A stretch of 64,000 bases of DNA from Rugamonas violacea (GTDB lineage Bacteria; Pseudomonadota; Gammaproteobacteria; Burkholderiales; Burkholderiaceae_D): positions 1 to 64,000 of the forward strand of contig NZ_JAEMNU010000150.1 of the NCBI RefSeq assembly GCF_016461825.1, given 5' to 3'. The notes beneath the pieces are model-generated. The model saw only the letters and a program-made list of their open reading frames with translations. It was not told the DNA's origin and did no database searches. Of this stretch, positions 44,965-53,700 are shown in pieces (position 1 is the stretch's first letter; every line of letters begins with the position of its first letter). The position numbers and the translations under genes were made by a program.

Positions 44965-45110
44965 AGCGGGCTCAGTGCCGCTAAGTTAAGCAAACCCAGA
45001 GGCATCAATCTGGGGTCAGACCCAGCGGGTCTGACCCCGGCTCTCCGCCTTAGGGTGGTTTTTGTAGCCGCCGGCGCCTTAACTTGACGGCACGAAGCAC
45101 TGACCCCGCT
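44965..45110. repeat. Nested inverted repeat surrounding a family I copy
   Basis: Outer arms at 44965-44990 (AGCGGGCTCAGTGCCGCTAA...) and 45078-45110 (complement AGCGGGGTCAGTGCTTCGTG... AAGTTAAG) share AGCGGG-TCAGTGC and AAGTTAAG ends, with a family I palindrome between them. The arms also share GGGTCAGTGC with family II. Confidence 0.55.
44991..45060. repeat. Family I intergenic palindrome, copy 7
   Basis: Core GGGGTCAGACCC (45012-45023), spacer AGC, partner GGGTCTGACCCC (45027-45038). Outer arms CAAACCCAGAGGC and CCTTAGGGTGGTTTTTG. Between the porin and potI genes. Confidence 0.88.
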
Positions 45111-45125
45111 TATCAAAACTGCTTG

Positions 45126-45968
45126 CTACTCGGCCTTGGCCGCCGCCTGCACCTGCTTCTGACGCAGCCGTTCGCCGCGCGCCATCCACACACTGGAGGC
45201 GATCACGGCGATGGTCACCGCCAAAATCGTCAGCGCGGCGACGGCGTTGACCCTCGGGTCGAGACCCAGTCGGGCACGCGAGAAGATCACGATCGGCATC
45301 GTTGACGAACCGGGGCCGGACAGGAAGGCCGACAGCACCACGTCGTCCAGCGACAGGGTGAAGGTCAGCAGCCAGGCCGAGGCCAGCGCCTGCGTGATAT
45401 TCGGCAGCGTCACCAGGAAGAACACCTGGTGCGGCTTGCAGCCCAGGTCCATCGCCGCCTCTTCCAGCGACTTGCTCATCTCCTGCAAACGCGATTGCAC
45501 CACCACCGCCGCGTAGGCCATGCCCAGCAAGGTGTGGCCGAGCCAGATGGTCAGCATGCCGCGCTCGGGGAAACCGAACACCTTTTGCACCGACACCAGC
45601 ATCAGCAGCAGCGACAGGCCGATGATCACCTCCGGCATCACCAGCGGCGCGCTGACCATGCCCGAAAACAGCGTGCGGCCGAAGAAGCGCTGGTAGCGGT
45701 TCAGCGTGAACGCGGCGAAGGTGCCCAGCACCACCGAGGCGGTGGCCGTCAACACGGCGATTTTCAAAGACAGGCCGAAGCCGCTGATGATCTCCGTGTC
45801 GTTCATCAGTTCCGCGTACCAGCGCAGCGAGAAGCCGCTCCACACCATGTCCTGCCGCGAGCTGTTGAACGAGAAGACGATCAGCACCAAAATCGGCAAG
45901 TAGAGGAAGACATAGCCGAGCGACAGCCAGCCGCGCCCGAACCATCGTTGGATGAAGTTGCCGTTCAT
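45126..45968 (-). CDS. potI: Putrescine ABC transporter permease PotI, copy 1
   Basis: A 280-residue six-helix inner-membrane permease. The EAA loop, EEAAMDLGCKPHQVFFLVTLPNI, docks the ATPase. The N-terminus MNGNFIQRWFGRGWLSLGYVFLYLPILVLI is typical PotI. It overlaps potH by 4 bp. The protein is almost identical to the second potI at 59579; the visible differences are near the C-terminus (VWMARGERLRQKQ versus LWLARGERLRQRQ). Confidence 0.93.
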   Translation of the reverse strand: MNGNFIQRWFGRGWLSLGYVFLYLPILVLIVFSFNSSRQDMVWSGFSLRWYAELMNDTEIISGFGLSLKIAVLTATASVVLGTFAAFTLNRYQRFFGRTLFSGMVSAPLVMPEVIIGLSLLLMLVSVQKVFGFPERGMLTIWLGHTLLGMAYAAVVVQSRLQEMSKSLEEAAMDLGCKPHQVFFLVTLPNITQALASAWLLTFTLSLDDVVLSAFLSGPGSSTMPIVIFSRARLGLDPRVNAVAALTILAVTIAVIASSVWMARGERLRQKQVQAAAKAE

Positions 45969-46882
45969 GCGCGTGCCTCCTGTTCCGCCTTGTACTTGTT
46001 GAAGATCGCCATCGGCACCAGGATCAACAGGATCACCACCACCGTCACCGAGGAGGCCATCGGCCAGTCGTTATTGGTGAAGAACTCGTCCCACAGCACG
46101 TGGCCGATCATCAACGTCTCCGGCCCGCCCAGCAGTTCCGGAATCACGTATTCGCCCACCGCCGGAATGAACACCAGCATCGAGCCGGCGATGATGCCGG
46201 ACTTCGACAACGGCACGGTGATGCGCCAGAAGGTTTGCAGCGGCGTGGCGCCCAGGTCGGCGGCGGCTTCGAGGAAGCGCACGTCCATCTTCACCAGGTT
46301 GGCGTACAGCGGCAGGATCATGAAGGGCAGATAGGCGTAGGTCATGCCGATCACCAGCGAGAACGGGGTGTTCATCATGTGCAGCGGTTCGCCGATGACG
46401 CCGACGCTGATCAGCAGGTGGTTGAGCAGGCCGTTGTTGGCCAGGATGCCCTTCCAGGCGTAGATGCGCAGCAGGAAGGAGGTCCAGAACGGCAGCATCA
46501 CCATCATCATCAGCACCGGGCGGATGGTCGGCCGCGCCCGCGCCATGAAGTAGGCGAAGGGGTAGCCGATGGTCAGGCACAGCACGGTGGTGATGGCGGC
46601 GTACTTGATCGAGCTGAGGTAGGTCAGCACGTACAAGTCGTCCTGCAAGATGAACAGGTAGTTGGAGATCTTGACCTTGAAGGTGATGACGCCGTCGACC
46701 AGGGTCATCAAGGTGCCGAAGGGGTTGCCGCCGGCGTCCGCCTCGGTGAAGCTGATGCGCATGACGATCAAGAAGGGCACCAGGAAGGCACAGCTCAGCC
46801 AGACAAAAGGCACGGCGATCACCAGCCGGCGGCCGGTGATCCAACGCAGCTTGAGGAAATCCATGATGGATGATTTTTTCAT
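45965..46882 (-). CDS. potH: Putrescine ABC transporter permease PotH, copy 1
   Basis: A 305-residue permease partner of PotI. The N-terminal cytosolic part is MKKSSIMDFLKLRWITGRRL followed by TM1 and a periplasmic loop of about 60 residues. The EAA loop is LEAAADLGATPLQTFWRITVPLSKSG. Start 46882 is 8 bp after the potG stop, giving tight coupling. From about residue 100 on it is near-identical to copy 2 at 60418; only the N-terminal third diverges. Confidence 0.92.
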   Translation of the reverse strand: MKKSSIMDFLKLRWITGRRLVIAVPFVWLSCAFLVPFLIVMRISFTEADAGGNPFGTLMTLVDGVITFKVKISNYLFILQDDLYVLTYLSSIKYAAITTVLCLTIGYPFAYFMARARPTIRPVLMMMVMLPFWTSFLLRIYAWKGILANNGLLNHLLISVGVIGEPLHMMNTPFSLVIGMTYAYLPFMILPLYANLVKMDVRFLEAAADLGATPLQTFWRITVPLSKSGIIAGSMLVFIPAVGEYVIPELLGGPETLMIGHVLWDEFFTNNDWPMASSVTVVVILLILVPMAIFNKYKAEQEARA

Positions 46883-46890
46883 GGCGGCAC

Positions 46891-48051
<1,161 letters not shown>

Positions 48052-48135
48052 GATGGCACAGTAAAAAAGTAAAGAGAACGCAAAAACACATGCGGCGGCC
48101 CCGCCCGGCGCCATGCCGGACGGGAGATCGAACGC

Positions 48136-49320
48136 TTACAGTCCGGTTTTGAACTTGGTGTAGACGCGGGTCATGACGCGGCGGATGTCGGAGCTGTACG
48201 GCTCGGGCACGGTCATGCGTTTCTTGTCTTCGTCACTGAGGTAGATCGTCTTGTTCTCGGCCAGGTCCTTGCGCACGAACTTGAGCGCGGCGGCATTCGG
48301 ATTGGCGTAGAAGACCTTGTTGGTCAGGCCGGCGTGCACCTCGGGACGGGTGATGTAGTTGATCCACAGGTGGGCGTTGTTCGGGTGCGGCGCGTCGGTC
48401 GGAATGGCCATGGTGTCGAACAGCAGGGTGGCGCTGGTCTTCGGCACCAGCGCCTCGATCTTGTTACCGTTCTTGGCGTCGATGGCGCGTTGACGGGCGA
48501 TGTTGATATCGCCCGACCAGCCCAGCGACAGGCACAGCGAACCGTTGGCCAGGTCGTTGATGTAGCCGGAGGAGCTGAACAGGGTGATGTTGGAGCGCAC
48601 CGATTGCAGCAGGCGGCCGGCGTCCTGGTAGTCGGAGGCGTTTTTCGAGTAGGCCGGTTTGCCGAGGTAGAGCAGCGCCGCCGGCATGATCTCGGACGGC
48701 GAGTCGAGCACCGAGATGCCGCAGGACTTCAGCTTGGACGAATACTTCGGATCGAACAGCAGGTCCCAGGCGTTGTCCGGCATCGGCATGCCGCCCAGCG
48801 TGGCCTTGACCTTGTCGACGTTGATGCCCAGGGTGGTGAAGCCCCACAGCCAGATCACCAGGTGTTTGTTGCCCGGGTCGAGCTTGGCGGCGATCAGCGC
48901 TTGCAATTGCGGGTCCAGGTTGGCCAGGTTGGGGATCTTACTCTTGTCGAGTTCACGCAGCAGGCCGCCGTCGATCTGCAAACGCGCCCAGTTGGAAGAA
49001 GGGACCACGATGTCGTAGCCGGTTTTTCCGGCGGCCAGTTTGGCGTGCAGTACCTCGTTGCTGTCGAACAGATCGTAGCGGACCTTGATGCCGGTTTCCT
49101 TCTCGAAGTTCTTGATGGTGTCTTCGGCGATGTAGTCCGACCAGTTGTAGATGTTGAGGACTTTTTCTTCTTGGGCGCGGGCGGGGGCGGAGAGGAGTGC
49201 GGCGGCTGCGGTGGCGGCGAGGATGGTGCTTATGCTGCGGGTGATGGCGTTGCGGCAGTGTCGCTTGAATTGCGAGCGCGCTTGCGGCATATGCTTCGAC
49301 GTTGGATTCGGCATCATCAT
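48136..49320 (-). CDS. potF: Putrescine-binding periplasmic protein PotF
   Basis: A 394-residue PotF/PotD-type binding protein. A long N-terminal signal region (ISTILAATAAAALLSAPARA) is followed by NIYNWSDYIAEDTIKNFEKETGIKV, then FDSNEVLHAKLAAGKTGYDIVVPS. Aromatic and acidic residues for diamine binding are expected in the family. A later start at 49290 (MPQARSQ) is possible, since the candidate operator is only 15 bp from 49320. No partner exists for copy 2 of the membrane/ATPase genes, so this protein may serve both. Confidence 0.9.
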   Translation of the reverse strand: MMMPNPTSKHMPQARSQFKRHCRNAITRSISTILAATAAAALLSAPARAQEEKVLNIYNWSDYIAEDTIKNFEKETGIKVRYDLFDSNEVLHAKLAAGKTGYDIVVPSSNWARLQIDGGLLRELDKSKIPNLANLDPQLQALIAAKLDPGNKHLVIWLWGFTTLGINVDKVKATLGGMPMPDNAWDLLFDPKYSSKLKSCGISVLDSPSEIMPAALLYLGKPAYSKNASDYQDAGRLLQSVRSNITLFSSSGYINDLANGSLCLSLGWSGDINIARQRAIDAKNGNKIEALVPKTSATLLFDTMAIPTDAPHPNNAHLWINYITRPEVHAGLTNKVFYANPNAAALKFVRKDLAENKTIYLSDEDKKRMTVPEPYSSDIRRVMTRVYTKFKTGL

Positions 49321-49334
49321 TCTTGTTTCTCCCT

Positions 49335-49344
49335 ATCGATACTG
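49335..49344 (-). promoter_or_regulatory. Candidate MocR operator upstream of potF
   Basis: On the minus strand CAGTATCGAT, identical to ten bases of the mocR site (53672-53681), preceded by TGCACTT as in the TGCCACTT of that site. It is 15-24 bp from the annotated start. Confidence 0.5.
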
Positions 49345-49403
49345 TGTGAGTAAGTGCATCTAAATTGTGCGATTTCTTTTATTCGACATTACTTCTACCA
49401 ACC

Positions 49404-49419
49404 AGCAAGATTCATACCT
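49404..49419 (-). promoter_or_regulatory. Possible sigma-54-type promoter upstream of potF
   Basis: On the minus strand AGGTATG-AATC-TTGCT keeps the GG-N10-GC spacing and 9-10 of 12 positions of the consensus. It is about 85 bp from the start codon. Weak evidence. Confidence 0.25.
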
Positions 49420-49440
49420 GTGCTTACCTGTGCTTACCTG
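49416..49440. repeat. 10-bp tandem repeat
   Basis: ACCTGTGCTT in 2.5 exact copies upstream of potF. One helical turn per unit; could be a regulatory array or replication slippage. Confidence 0.6.
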
Positions 49441-49570
49441 AGTTCACCCTCCAACGCGATCTGCAATTTGTCTTGAAACGCGCGCCCGGATTGTCTCCAA
49501 CATCCATGTACACCACGCTTCAAAAGCCATACTAAACCCATAATTCGACGGGCGGAAAATATTCGAAAGC

Positions 49571-51025
49571 CTACAGCCAGCCGCGTTCCCGCACGTCCGC
49601 ATGGGTGAGGTCGAGGCAGTGGCGGATCAGCGCGACCATCTCGTCGATCTGAGCGCGCGTCATCACCAGCGGCGGCGCGATGATCATGCGGTCGCCGACG
49701 GCGCGCATGATCATGCCGTTGTTGAACATGTAGCCGCGACAGACCATGCCGACCGCCAGCGCCGGATCGAATTCGACATTGTCGTGCACCACGGCGGCCT
49801 TAACACGCACCAGATTGAGGCCGGCGACGAAACCGCAGCTGTCGGCGAAACCGACCAGCGGATGATCGGCCAGTGTGGCGAAGCGCTGCTTCAAGTAAGG
49901 GCCGGTGTCGTCGGCGATGCGTTCGACCAGTTTCTCTTCTTCGATGATGCGGATGTTCTCCAGCGCGGCGGCGCAAGCCACCGGATGGCCGGAATAGGTG
50001 AAGCCGTGATTGAAGTCGCCGCCTTTTTCGATCAGCACATCGGCCACGCGGTCACCCACCAGCACGCCGCCCAACGGCACATAGCCGGAGGTGACGCCCT
50101 TGGCGAAAGTGATCAGGTCCGGCTTGATGCCGAACAGCTCGGAGGCGAACCATTTGCCCAGGCGGCCGAAGCCGCAGATGACTTCGTCGGCGATCAACAG
50201 CACGCCGTACCTGTCGCAGATGCGCTGGATCTCCGGCCAGTAGCTGGCCGGCGGGATGATGACGCCGCCGGCGCCCTGCACCGGCTCGCCGATGAAGGCG
50301 GCCACTTTGTCCGGCCCCAATTCAAGGATCTTATCTTCCAGCCAGGAGGCCGCCTTGAGGCCGAACTCCTCTTCGCTCATGCCGCGACCGGACTCCAGAT
50401 AATTAGGTTGGCCGATGTGGACGATGCCGGGAATCGGCAGGCCACCCTGCTCGTGCATGCCGCTCATGCCGCCCAGCGAGGCGCCGGCCACGGTGCTGCC
50501 ATGGTAGGCGTTGTGGCGGCTGATGACGGTGTGGCGCTCCTTGTGGCCGAGCAGGTCCCAGTAGCGGCGCACCATGCGCAGATTGGTGTCGTTGCCCTCC
50601 GAGCCGGAGCCCGTGAAGAACACGTGCTTGAACTGCGACGGCGAAATCTCGCACAGCTTGGTGGCCAGTTGCACCGCCGGCAGGTTGGTGGTGTTGAAGA
50701 AGCTGTTGTAGAAGGGCAGGGTCTCCATCTGGCGGTAGACCGCCTCGGAGATGCTGGTGCGGCCGTAGCCGACGTTGACGCACCACAGGCCGGACATCCC
50801 GTCGAGCACCTTCTTGCCCTGCGAATCCCAGACGTAGATGCCGTCGCCGCGCACCATCACGCGGGCGCCCTGCTCGCCCAGCGCCTTGCTGTCGGTGAAG
50901 GGATGCATGTAGTGGGCGCTGTCCATCTGCTGGATCGCGGCCGTGTCGAACAGCTCGGGACGGGCGGCGGCGCTTTTGACCGACGCGACCAAGGCGGCGC
51001 TGGGCGCCAATGGGTTTGAAGACAT
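49571..51025 (-). CDS. spuC: Putrescine/polyamine aminotransferase (SpuC-like)
   Basis: A 484-residue class III aminotransferase. Fold-type I landmarks: VLDGMSGLWCVNVGYGR, HNAYHGSTVAGASLGGM, LLIADEVICGFGRLGKWF and the PLP lysine in ITFAKGVTSGYVPLGGV. It resembles Pseudomonas SpuC, which transaminates putrescine to 4-aminobutyraldehyde with pyruvate. The gene lies between potF and the third glutamine-synthetase-like gene and so may give an alternative, non-glutamylated route. No FAD oxidase (PuuB) is in the island, which makes a transaminase the likely amine-removing step. Confidence 0.88.
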   Translation of the reverse strand: MSSNPLAPSAALVASVKSAAARPELFDTAAIQQMDSAHYMHPFTDSKALGEQGARVMVRGDGIYVWDSQGKKVLDGMSGLWCVNVGYGRTSISEAVYRQMETLPFYNSFFNTTNLPAVQLATKLCEISPSQFKHVFFTGSGSEGNDTNLRMVRRYWDLLGHKERHTVISRHNAYHGSTVAGASLGGMSGMHEQGGLPIPGIVHIGQPNYLESGRGMSEEEFGLKAASWLEDKILELGPDKVAAFIGEPVQGAGGVIIPPASYWPEIQRICDRYGVLLIADEVICGFGRLGKWFASELFGIKPDLITFAKGVTSGYVPLGGVLVGDRVADVLIEKGGDFNHGFTYSGHPVACAAALENIRIIEEEKLVERIADDTGPYLKQRFATLADHPLVGFADSCGFVAGLNLVRVKAAVVHDNVEFDPALAVGMVCRGYMFNNGMIMRAVGDRMIIAPPLVMTRAQIDEMVALIRHCLDLTHADVRERGWL

Positions 51026-51093
51026 GATGATTCCTAGCTCAAAAAATCAATCGGTAAGTGGTGTCATCCCGTTTAGTCAAGGCGCTGGCGGCG

Positions 51094-51161
51094 CCCCCCC
51101 AAAGACAGAGGGCCGGGGTCAGACCCTCGTGGGTCTGACCCCAGGTTTGCGCCTGTGGGGT
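51094..51161. repeat. Family I intergenic palindrome, copy 8
   Basis: Core GGGGTCAGACCC (51115-51126), spacer TCGT, partner GGGTCTGACCCC (51131-51142). Between spuC and the third glutamine-synthetase-like gene. Confidence 0.88.
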
Positions 51162-51198
51162 AGCGTAACTGAACGGCATTCCGGAAGGCGCCCCGGCC

Positions 51199-52569
51199 TT
51201 ACACGTGCAGCAGCAAGTGCTCGCGTTCCCACGGGCTGATGACGGTCATGAACTCCTGGTGCTCCAGATCCTTGATCGCCGAGTAGACGTCGATGAAACG
51301 TTCGCCCAGGATGCTGCGCAGCTTGTCCTCGGCGCGCAGCGCCTGCAACGCTTCCGGCAGGCCTTGCGGCAGTTCGAACTTGAGGTCATAGGCGCTGCCT
51401 TCGGTGATCGGGGTCGGTTCCAGCGCCTCGACCATGCCGAGGTAGCCGCAGGCCAGCGTCACCGCCAGGGCAAGATAGGGATTGGCGTCGGCGCCGATGA
51501 TGCGGTTCTCGATGCGGCGGTCCTGCACGCCCGACTCGGGGATGCGGAAGCCGACGGTGCGGTTGTCGATGCCCCACTGGATATTGATCGGCGCGGCGGT
51601 GTGGCGCACGATGCGACGGTAGGAGTTCACATACGGCGCGACGATCGCCATCGCCGACGGCATGTAGCGTTGCAGGCCGCCGATGTAGTGCTTGAAGATG
51701 GGCGCGGCCGAACCGTCCGGCGCGCTGAAGATGTTCAGACCCGTCTTGGCGTCGACCACGCTCTGGTGCACATGCATCGCCGAACCCGGTTCGCCGGCCA
51801 TCGGCTTGGCCATGAAGGTGGCGTACATATCGTGCTTGAGCGCCGCTTCGCGCAGGGTGCGCTTGAAGAAGAACACCTTGTCGGCCAGGCCCAGCGGATC
51901 GCCGTGCAGGAAGTTGATCTCCATCTGGCCGGCGCCGATCTCGTGGATCAGCGTGTCGACGTCGAGGTTCATCAGGTCGCAGTAGTCGTAGATGTCCTCG
52001 AACAGCGGATCGAACTCGTTGACGGCGTCGATGCTGTAGACCTGGCGGCTGGTTTCGGCGCGGCCGCTGCGGCCGATAGGTGGTTTCAAAGGCAGATCGG
52101 GGTCGCTGTTCTTGGCGGTCAGGTAGAACTCCAGCTCGGGCGCGACCACCGGCTTCCAGCCTTTGTCGGCATACAGCTTGAGCACGCGGCGCAGCACCGA
52201 ACGGGGGGCGAAGTCGACCAGGCGGCCGTCGGAGAAGTAGCAGTCGTGGATCACCTGCGCGGTCGGGTCGGTGGCCCAGGGCACCATGGTGATGGTGGTC
52301 GGGTCGGCCTTGAGGATCATGTCGCGGTCGGTGCTGGAAATGGCGCGGTCGTAGCCGCCGTCCTCGGTCGGGTAGTTGCCGGTCACGGTCATGCCCAACA
52401 CCGCCTCGGGAATGCGCATGCCGCGCTCCTGGGTGAATTTGCCGCGCGGTAGAATTTTGCCGCGTGCGACGCCGGTCAAGTCGGGCACCAGGCATTCAAT
52501 TTCGGTGACGCGCTTCTCGTTGAGCCACAGGTCCATATCGGTGTAGGTAAAATTTTCGCGGATAGCCAT
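51199..52569 (-). CDS. puuA: Glutamine-synthetase-like gamma-glutamylputrescine ligase 3
   Basis: A 456-residue PuuA-type ligase: MAIRENFTYTDMDLWLNEKR, ECLVPDLTGVARGKILPRGKF, IGAGQMEINFLHGDPL, GSAMHVHQSVVDA, RIPESGVQDRRIENRIIG and the terminal SPWEREHLLLHV. It is followed (upstream in transcription) by puuD and divergent from mocR. The decayed copy at 62747-63001 preserves four separate segments of this same protein. It is likely the main enzyme that makes gamma-glutamylputrescine. The start ATG 52569 has a GAGAGAAAT-like weak ribosome binding site. Confidence 0.9.
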   Translation of the reverse strand: MAIRENFTYTDMDLWLNEKRVTEIECLVPDLTGVARGKILPRGKFTQERGMRIPEAVLGMTVTGNYPTEDGGYDRAISSTDRDMILKADPTTITMVPWATDPTAQVIHDCYFSDGRLVDFAPRSVLRRVLKLYADKGWKPVVAPELEFYLTAKNSDPDLPLKPPIGRSGRAETSRQVYSIDAVNEFDPLFEDIYDYCDLMNLDVDTLIHEIGAGQMEINFLHGDPLGLADKVFFFKRTLREAALKHDMYATFMAKPMAGEPGSAMHVHQSVVDAKTGLNIFSAPDGSAAPIFKHYIGGLQRYMPSAMAIVAPYVNSYRRIVRHTAAPINIQWGIDNRTVGFRIPESGVQDRRIENRIIGADANPYLALAVTLACGYLGMVEALEPTPITEGSAYDLKFELPQGLPEALQALRAEDKLRSILGERFIDVYSAIKDLEHQEFMTVISPWEREHLLLHV

Positions 52570-52684
52570 GCATTTCTCTCGTTTGTCTTATTCTGGCGCG
52601 CCGCCGGAGGCGATGCGCTTCTCACTTCTGTTCTATCTGGACAGCGGCACTAAGGAACCCGCCGCGCCCACTGCTCGTAGGTCT

Positions 52685-53449
52685 TCATGCGCCTCTCCCT
52701 GATTTGCTTTGATAATTCCGGCACGCTTGGCCGAATGCGAGAAACAACTTGATTGAGTCCGGGTTCTGCGCCAGTTGCCACTCCGGGTGCCACTGCACGG
52801 CCAGCGTGAAGCCGGCGGCATCGGCGACGCGGTAGGCTTCCACCAGGCCGTCGTCGGCGCGCGCCTCGACCGCCAGGCCGGGCGCCAGTTGCGCGATGCC
52901 CTGGCCGTGCAGCGAATTGACCATGATCTCGCCGGCGCCGCCGAGGATGCGCGACAGCGCGCCGTCCGCTTGCAGCAGCACGCGGTGCGACGCGGCGTAC
53001 TGCTGCTCCAATGTGTGATGTTTGTTTTCGCGGTGGTCGTGCATGCCGGCCACCGTGTGCACCGCCTGGTGCAGCGTGCCGCCCAGCGCCACGTTCACCT
53101 CCTGGAAGCCACGGCAGATCGCCAGCAAGGGCAGGCCGCGCTTGAGCGCGGCGCGGATCAGCGGCAAGGTGGTGGCGTCGCGCGCGGCGTCCTGCGGCAG
53201 ACTGGGGTCGAGCACGTCCTGGCCATACAGGCCGGCGTGGACGTTGGACGGCGAGCCGGTCAACATGACGCCGTCGGCGATGTCGAGCAGCGCCTCCAGG
53301 TCGGTCGCCGCGCCCAACGCCGGCACGATCAGCGGCATGCAGTGCGCGCCGCTGGCCACCGCGTCCACGTACTTCAGTTGCGCGGTGTGGTAGGCATGGG
53401 CGCCGATCTGGTTGATGCAGGCGGGGACGAGGACGAGTGGGCTGGGCAT
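52685..53449 (-). CDS. puuD: Gamma-glutamyl-GABA hydrolase PuuD
   Basis: A 254-residue class I glutamine-amidotransferase-like hydrolase that releases GABA from gamma-glutamyl-GABA. The nucleophile is C112 in LAICRGFQEVN, and the C-terminal VQWHPEWQL supplies His and Glu. N-terminal LVPACINQIGAHAYHTAQLKY and the TGSPSNVHAG segment match the PuuD group. Upstream of puuA 3 in the same direction with a 115-bp gap, and divergent from mocR. Confidence 0.9.
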   Translation of the reverse strand: MPSPLVLVPACINQIGAHAYHTAQLKYVDAVASGAHCMPLIVPALGAATDLEALLDIADGVMLTGSPSNVHAGLYGQDVLDPSLPQDAARDATTLPLIRAALKRGLPLLAICRGFQEVNVALGGTLHQAVHTVAGMHDHRENKHHTLEQQYAASHRVLLQADGALSRILGGAGEIMVNSLHGQGIAQLAPGLAVEARADDGLVEAYRVADAAGFTLAVQWHPEWQLAQNPDSIKLFLAFGQACRNYQSKSGRGA

Positions 53450-53700
53450 GATGTTCTTGTGTCAGTGTGGCTGTTTTGCGATCCATTGGGTTCTCGCGAA
53501 CCTTGATTTCTCCGGCGGCTTGGGGCCACTCGGCGAGCTTTACATGAATGGGAACGACGAAGCTGATTTCAAACGCTGCTTTCTCTACAGCTAACTTAAC
53601 ATTTTTTCTACTAAGCATGAAACTTGATTCATCATATGCGAAATTTGGTATCATTGTCAGTGCCACTTGTGCAGTATCGATGGAACCACTTTCAAAAACT
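53450..53700. promoter_or_regulatory. puuD-mocR divergent control region
   Basis: No gene. GC-rich near puuD, then strikingly AT-rich (53560-53680). It has two GTATC half-sites at 53648-53652 and 53674-53678. A TTGATT / TATCAT promoter-like pair lies at about 53634-53654. Confidence 0.5.
53660..53689 (+). promoter_or_regulatory. Candidate MocR operator at its own promoter
   Basis: GTGCC (53660-53664), then GTGCAGTATC (53669-53678), then AACCAC (53684-53689). The same three blocks recur upstream of gabT. Confidence 0.5.

Larger units (their letters stand above)
49321..49570 (-). other. potF upstream region (250 bp)
   Basis: No gene. It holds the candidate operator at 49335-49344, a 10-bp tandem repeat ACCTGTGCTT (2.5 copies, 49416-49440) and a weak sigma-54-like GG-N10-GC arrangement at 49404-49419. 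Confidence 0.6.

Noticed and set aside
53450-53560. A small gene in the puuD-mocR gap
   Set aside because: Only short frames without a ribosome binding site or recognisable composition are found.
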